Assembly (NCBI GenBank): GCA_021734475.1
Contig: JAIPIU010000006.1
Span: forward strand, 1 to 64,000
DNA: 64,000 nt
DNA from: Candidatus Altimarinota bacterium
GTDB taxonomy: Bacteria > Patescibacteriota > Gracilibacteria > Absconditabacterales > Absconditicoccaceae
Direction: 5' to 3'
In this document: in pieces, positions 54,828-64,000 of the stretch
Layout: the number at the start of each line of letters is the position of its first letter
Position numbering within the stretch: position 1 is the stretch's first letter
The notes under the pieces: generated by a model
Database searches by the model: none
Seen by the model: only the letters and a program-made list of their open reading frames with translations
Told to the model about the DNA's origin: nothing
Made by a program: the position numbers and the translations under genes

Positions 54828-55371
54828 TACTAGTTTCAGCTATTATATTGTGCATTATACCATTAATCAATTTAGGAGATCATTCATCAGAATATCTCTT
54901 TGCTAATTCAACTAATTCATTCAATAAAATTTCTTTTGGAGTTTCTAGTTCTTTTCGTTCCACATATCACAATATAAACAAAGCCTGATCAATTACATCC
55001 ATTTGACTATAAGAGAAATTTTGTGTGTAGCTATCAACTTTTTTAATCAATTCTTTACTATATTTATTGAAGTTATTTCAAACTTTTAAAATATAATCTA
55101 TATCTACATCTTCTTTTTTCCATTCATCAAAAAAACAATTCAATACATACATCAAATCAGTTTCACTATCTTCATCTAGATATTCTTTTACCATACCTAA
55201 AAAAGTTTCCTTCTCTTGAGAAAACTTTTCAGTTTGAGTTTTAAATATATTATCTATAAACAAAGCTTCTTGAATAGCGGCGTCTTCACCAGATAAATTA
55301 TAAAAAAAACAAATTTGATAGAAATATGACAAAACTATTTTTCTAGCATTTATTCTATGGTGAACATTCAT
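54823..55371 (-). CDS. nusB: Transcription antitermination factor NusB
   Basis: A 182-residue helical protein. RINARKIVLSYFYQICF at the N-terminus and the C-terminal half (VDVIDQALFILGYVERKELETPKEILLNELVELAKRYSDEGSPKLINGIMHNI) fit NusB, which joins NusE in rRNA antitermination complexes. It is longer than the usual 140 residues because of a central charged insertion (SQEKETFLGMVKEYLDEDSETDL). It lies downstream of rpmF on the same strand. Confidence 0.83.
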
Positions 55372-55398
55372 GACCTACTTTTTTTTAACAAATAAATT

Positions 55399-55436
55399 AA
55401 ATTCTGCATTCTTAATTCTGCATTTTTAATTTAAGT
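55399..55436. repeat. Heptad spacer array
   Basis: AAATTCT, GCATTCT, TAATTCT, GCATTTT, TAATTTAAG fill the gap between rpmF and nusB, up to the rpmF stop. Confidence 0.55.
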
Positions 55437-55667
55437 TTATGCATCTACAATTTTATCCTTTGATTTAGATTTAATAGTCAAAACTTGCTTTCATTTATAA
55501 TAACCACAAGCTGGACACACTCTATAAGAAAGTTTTACAGCTCAACAATTTTTACATTTAGCAGTTTTATATTTATCTGAAAGTTTTTTTAAATTTATCT
55601 TTAACCAAGTCGAATGTCTACTAGCTCATTTAGATTTGGATATCTTTTTCTTTGGACCTATTGTCAT
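55437..55667 (-). CDS. rpmF: Ribosomal protein L32
   Basis: A 76-residue large-subunit protein with basic KKKISKSKGASRHSTWLKI and the zinc-binding CKNCGAVKLSYRVCPACGYY (four Cys). The N-terminal MTIGPKKK and the C-terminal tail match L32 in length and order. It lies 43 bases after rpmA on the minus strand. Confidence 0.9.
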
Positions 55668-55709
55668 CTTGATTTATTAAAATTTATAAAGATTATTTAA
55701 TAATAATTA

Positions 55710-56198
55710 TTATGCTTTTTTAGCTGGTGCTTTTTTCTCTACTGCTTTTTTAGCTGGTGCTTTCTTTACAGTTTCTTTTTTCTCTACTGCTTTTTTAGCT
55801 GGCGTTTTCTTTACAGTTTCTTTTTTCTCTACTGCTTTTTTAGCTGGCGCTTTTTTTACAGTTTCTTTTTTCTCTACTGCTTTTTTAGCTGGCGCTTTTT
55901 TTACAGTTTCTACAGTAGCTGTAGATGGGAACACTTCCACAACAGTTTTAAGATAAATTCTACCATCAAATCTTTTGAATTTCTTTTTTTTGAAAGAAAC
56001 AATTCAATCTATTTTAGCAAGAATAGTAAAATCTCTTCACATATAAACATTTTTTCAGCATTCAAATTTATTTCATTTTTGTCTAATTATAATATTTCAA
56101 GCAACAGCAGTTTGTCAGCCAAATATCTTAACTCCCCTGTACTTTGGTTTTGAATCCTTTAAATTTTTCGTAGATCACGCTGCTTTTTTATGAGCCAT
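55710..56198 (-). CDS. rpmA: Ribosomal protein L27 with a repeated Lys/Ala/Pro tail
   Basis: Residues 1-90 are L27 (MAHKKAAGSTKNLKDS, GVKIFGGQTAVAGNIIIRQKGNKF, NVYMGRDFTILAKIDGIV). An additional tail of about 70 residues follows, not present in ordinary L27 (about 85-95 residues). It is made of near-perfect 15-residue repeats KKAPAKKAVEKKETV, coded by 45-base tandem DNA repeats at about 55715-55910. The repeats resemble histone H1/AlgP-type basic tails. The N-terminus starts directly with MAHKK. Confidence 0.88.
55715..55910 (-). repeat. 45-base tandem repeats in the rpmA tail
   Basis: About four near-identical 45-base units (minus-strand repeat KKAPAKKAVEKKETV). Variation is limited to single bases such as GGC/GGT in the AGCTGGCGC block. 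Confidence 0.85.
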
Positions 56199-56292
56199 TT
56201 TTTTATGTCAATAATTAAATATAACGAAAACTATATATACAAATCCTGACTATTTTTTCAAGCTAATATATCAAGATTTTATAAATTACAAA

Positions 56293-60123
<3,831 letters not shown>

Positions 60124-60161
60124 GAATAACAAAGATTAAATTATAAATATTTTATGAAATT

Positions 60162-63866
<3,705 letters not shown>

Positions 63867-63921
63867 GGGTACAAAAATTAGTTTAGAAAATTAAAAATAT
63901 AAGATTATTTAGAATCCCATA

Positions 63922-64000
63922 TTACTTTTTTCTCTGAACAACTAATCTAGCTCTTCATTTTCTTCTTCTTCTAGCCAAAACTCTCCTTCAAGTCCAAGTT
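63922..64000 (-). CDS. rpmH: Ribosomal protein L34, 3' end only
   Basis: The last 26 codons before TAA read TWTGRRVLARRRRKGRARLVVQRKK, fitting the L34 C-terminus (GRKVLxRRRxKGRxxL). The gene continues beyond the right edge. It precedes rpoB on the same strand, away from dnaA, its usual neighbour. Confidence 0.75.

Noticed and set aside
55710-55912. Separate histone-like gene (76-codon frame starting MEVFPS)
   Set aside because: The frame is continuous with L27 from 56198; it is the C-terminal tail of that protein.

Overview
The window reads as a chromosome segment of an Absconditabacteria (candidate phylum SR1) bacterium: AT-rich and densely coding, with an altered genetic code. Under the standard code nearly every gene is shattered. 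When TGA is read as glycine, long complete proteins appear: RpoB, RpoC, EF-G, DnaA, MetRS, RuBisCO and others. TGA falls on invariant glycines, including the DnaA Walker A loop and both glycines of the release-factor GGQ. A second change is also visible. CGA repeatedly falls on conserved tryptophans (MetRS YVWxDAL, RF1 KGWK, GatB TRGWD, AMP phosphorylase VWGG, M50 protease GWxKPV, RuBisCO QSWG), while conserved arginines use AGA, CGT or CGC. The only tRNA seen is tRNA-Arg with anticodon GCG, which should read CGU/CGC but not CGA. Together this matches the Absconditabacterales code (NCBI table 37). All genes below were read with TGA=Gly; stops are TAA and TAG only.

Layout. 1-6.6 kb: an interrupted beta-propeller surface protein, murD, a small TGA-free gene, an S41 protease, and small enzymes (isochorismatase-like, methyltransferase, NUDIX). 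6.6-13.8 kb: dnaA, a conserved secreted protein, an alpha/beta hydrolase-like protein, trpS, an SLH surface protein and ruvB. 13.9-19.8 kb: a histidine kinase/response regulator pair followed by a secreted protein, a small membrane protein, an LpxH-like phosphoesterase, a second TGA-free gene with a strong Shine-Dalgarno, tRNA-Arg and hypotheticals. 19.8-25.6 kb: methyltransferases, gatB, a thioredoxin-CcdA fusion and a lipoprotein. 25.8-32.2 kb: a plus-strand block of pyk, R15P isomerase, form II/III-type RuBisCO and AMP phosphorylase with two unknown genes. 32.4-35.2 kb: an ABC-2 exporter. 35.6-43.9 kb: a lipoprotein, metG, holB, secG, an extracellular solute-binding protein, an M50 protease, prfA and a DUF378-like protein. 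44-49 kb: fusA, gatC and a PKD protein. 49.3-52.8 kb: a 1151-residue Cys-rich surface protein. 52.8-64 kb, minus strand: elp3, nusB, rpmF, rpmA, rpoC, rpoB and the end of rpmH.

Metabolically, the central block would turn AMP plus phosphate into ribose-1,5-bisphosphate, then ribulose-1,5-bisphosphate, then 3-phosphoglycerate with CO2 fixed. The linked pyruvate kinase then gives ATP at the end of lower glycolysis. This suits a reduced, probably host-associated cell living on scavenged nucleotides.

Non-coding features stand out. GC-rich palindromic elements of several types occur between genes and, in two cases, in frame inside essential genes (ruvB, gatB). Arrays of 7-base TAA-containing units sit in many spacers. 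A roughly 230-base nested inverted-repeat element at 35.3-35.5 kb could be a structured RNA or a MITE-like insertion.
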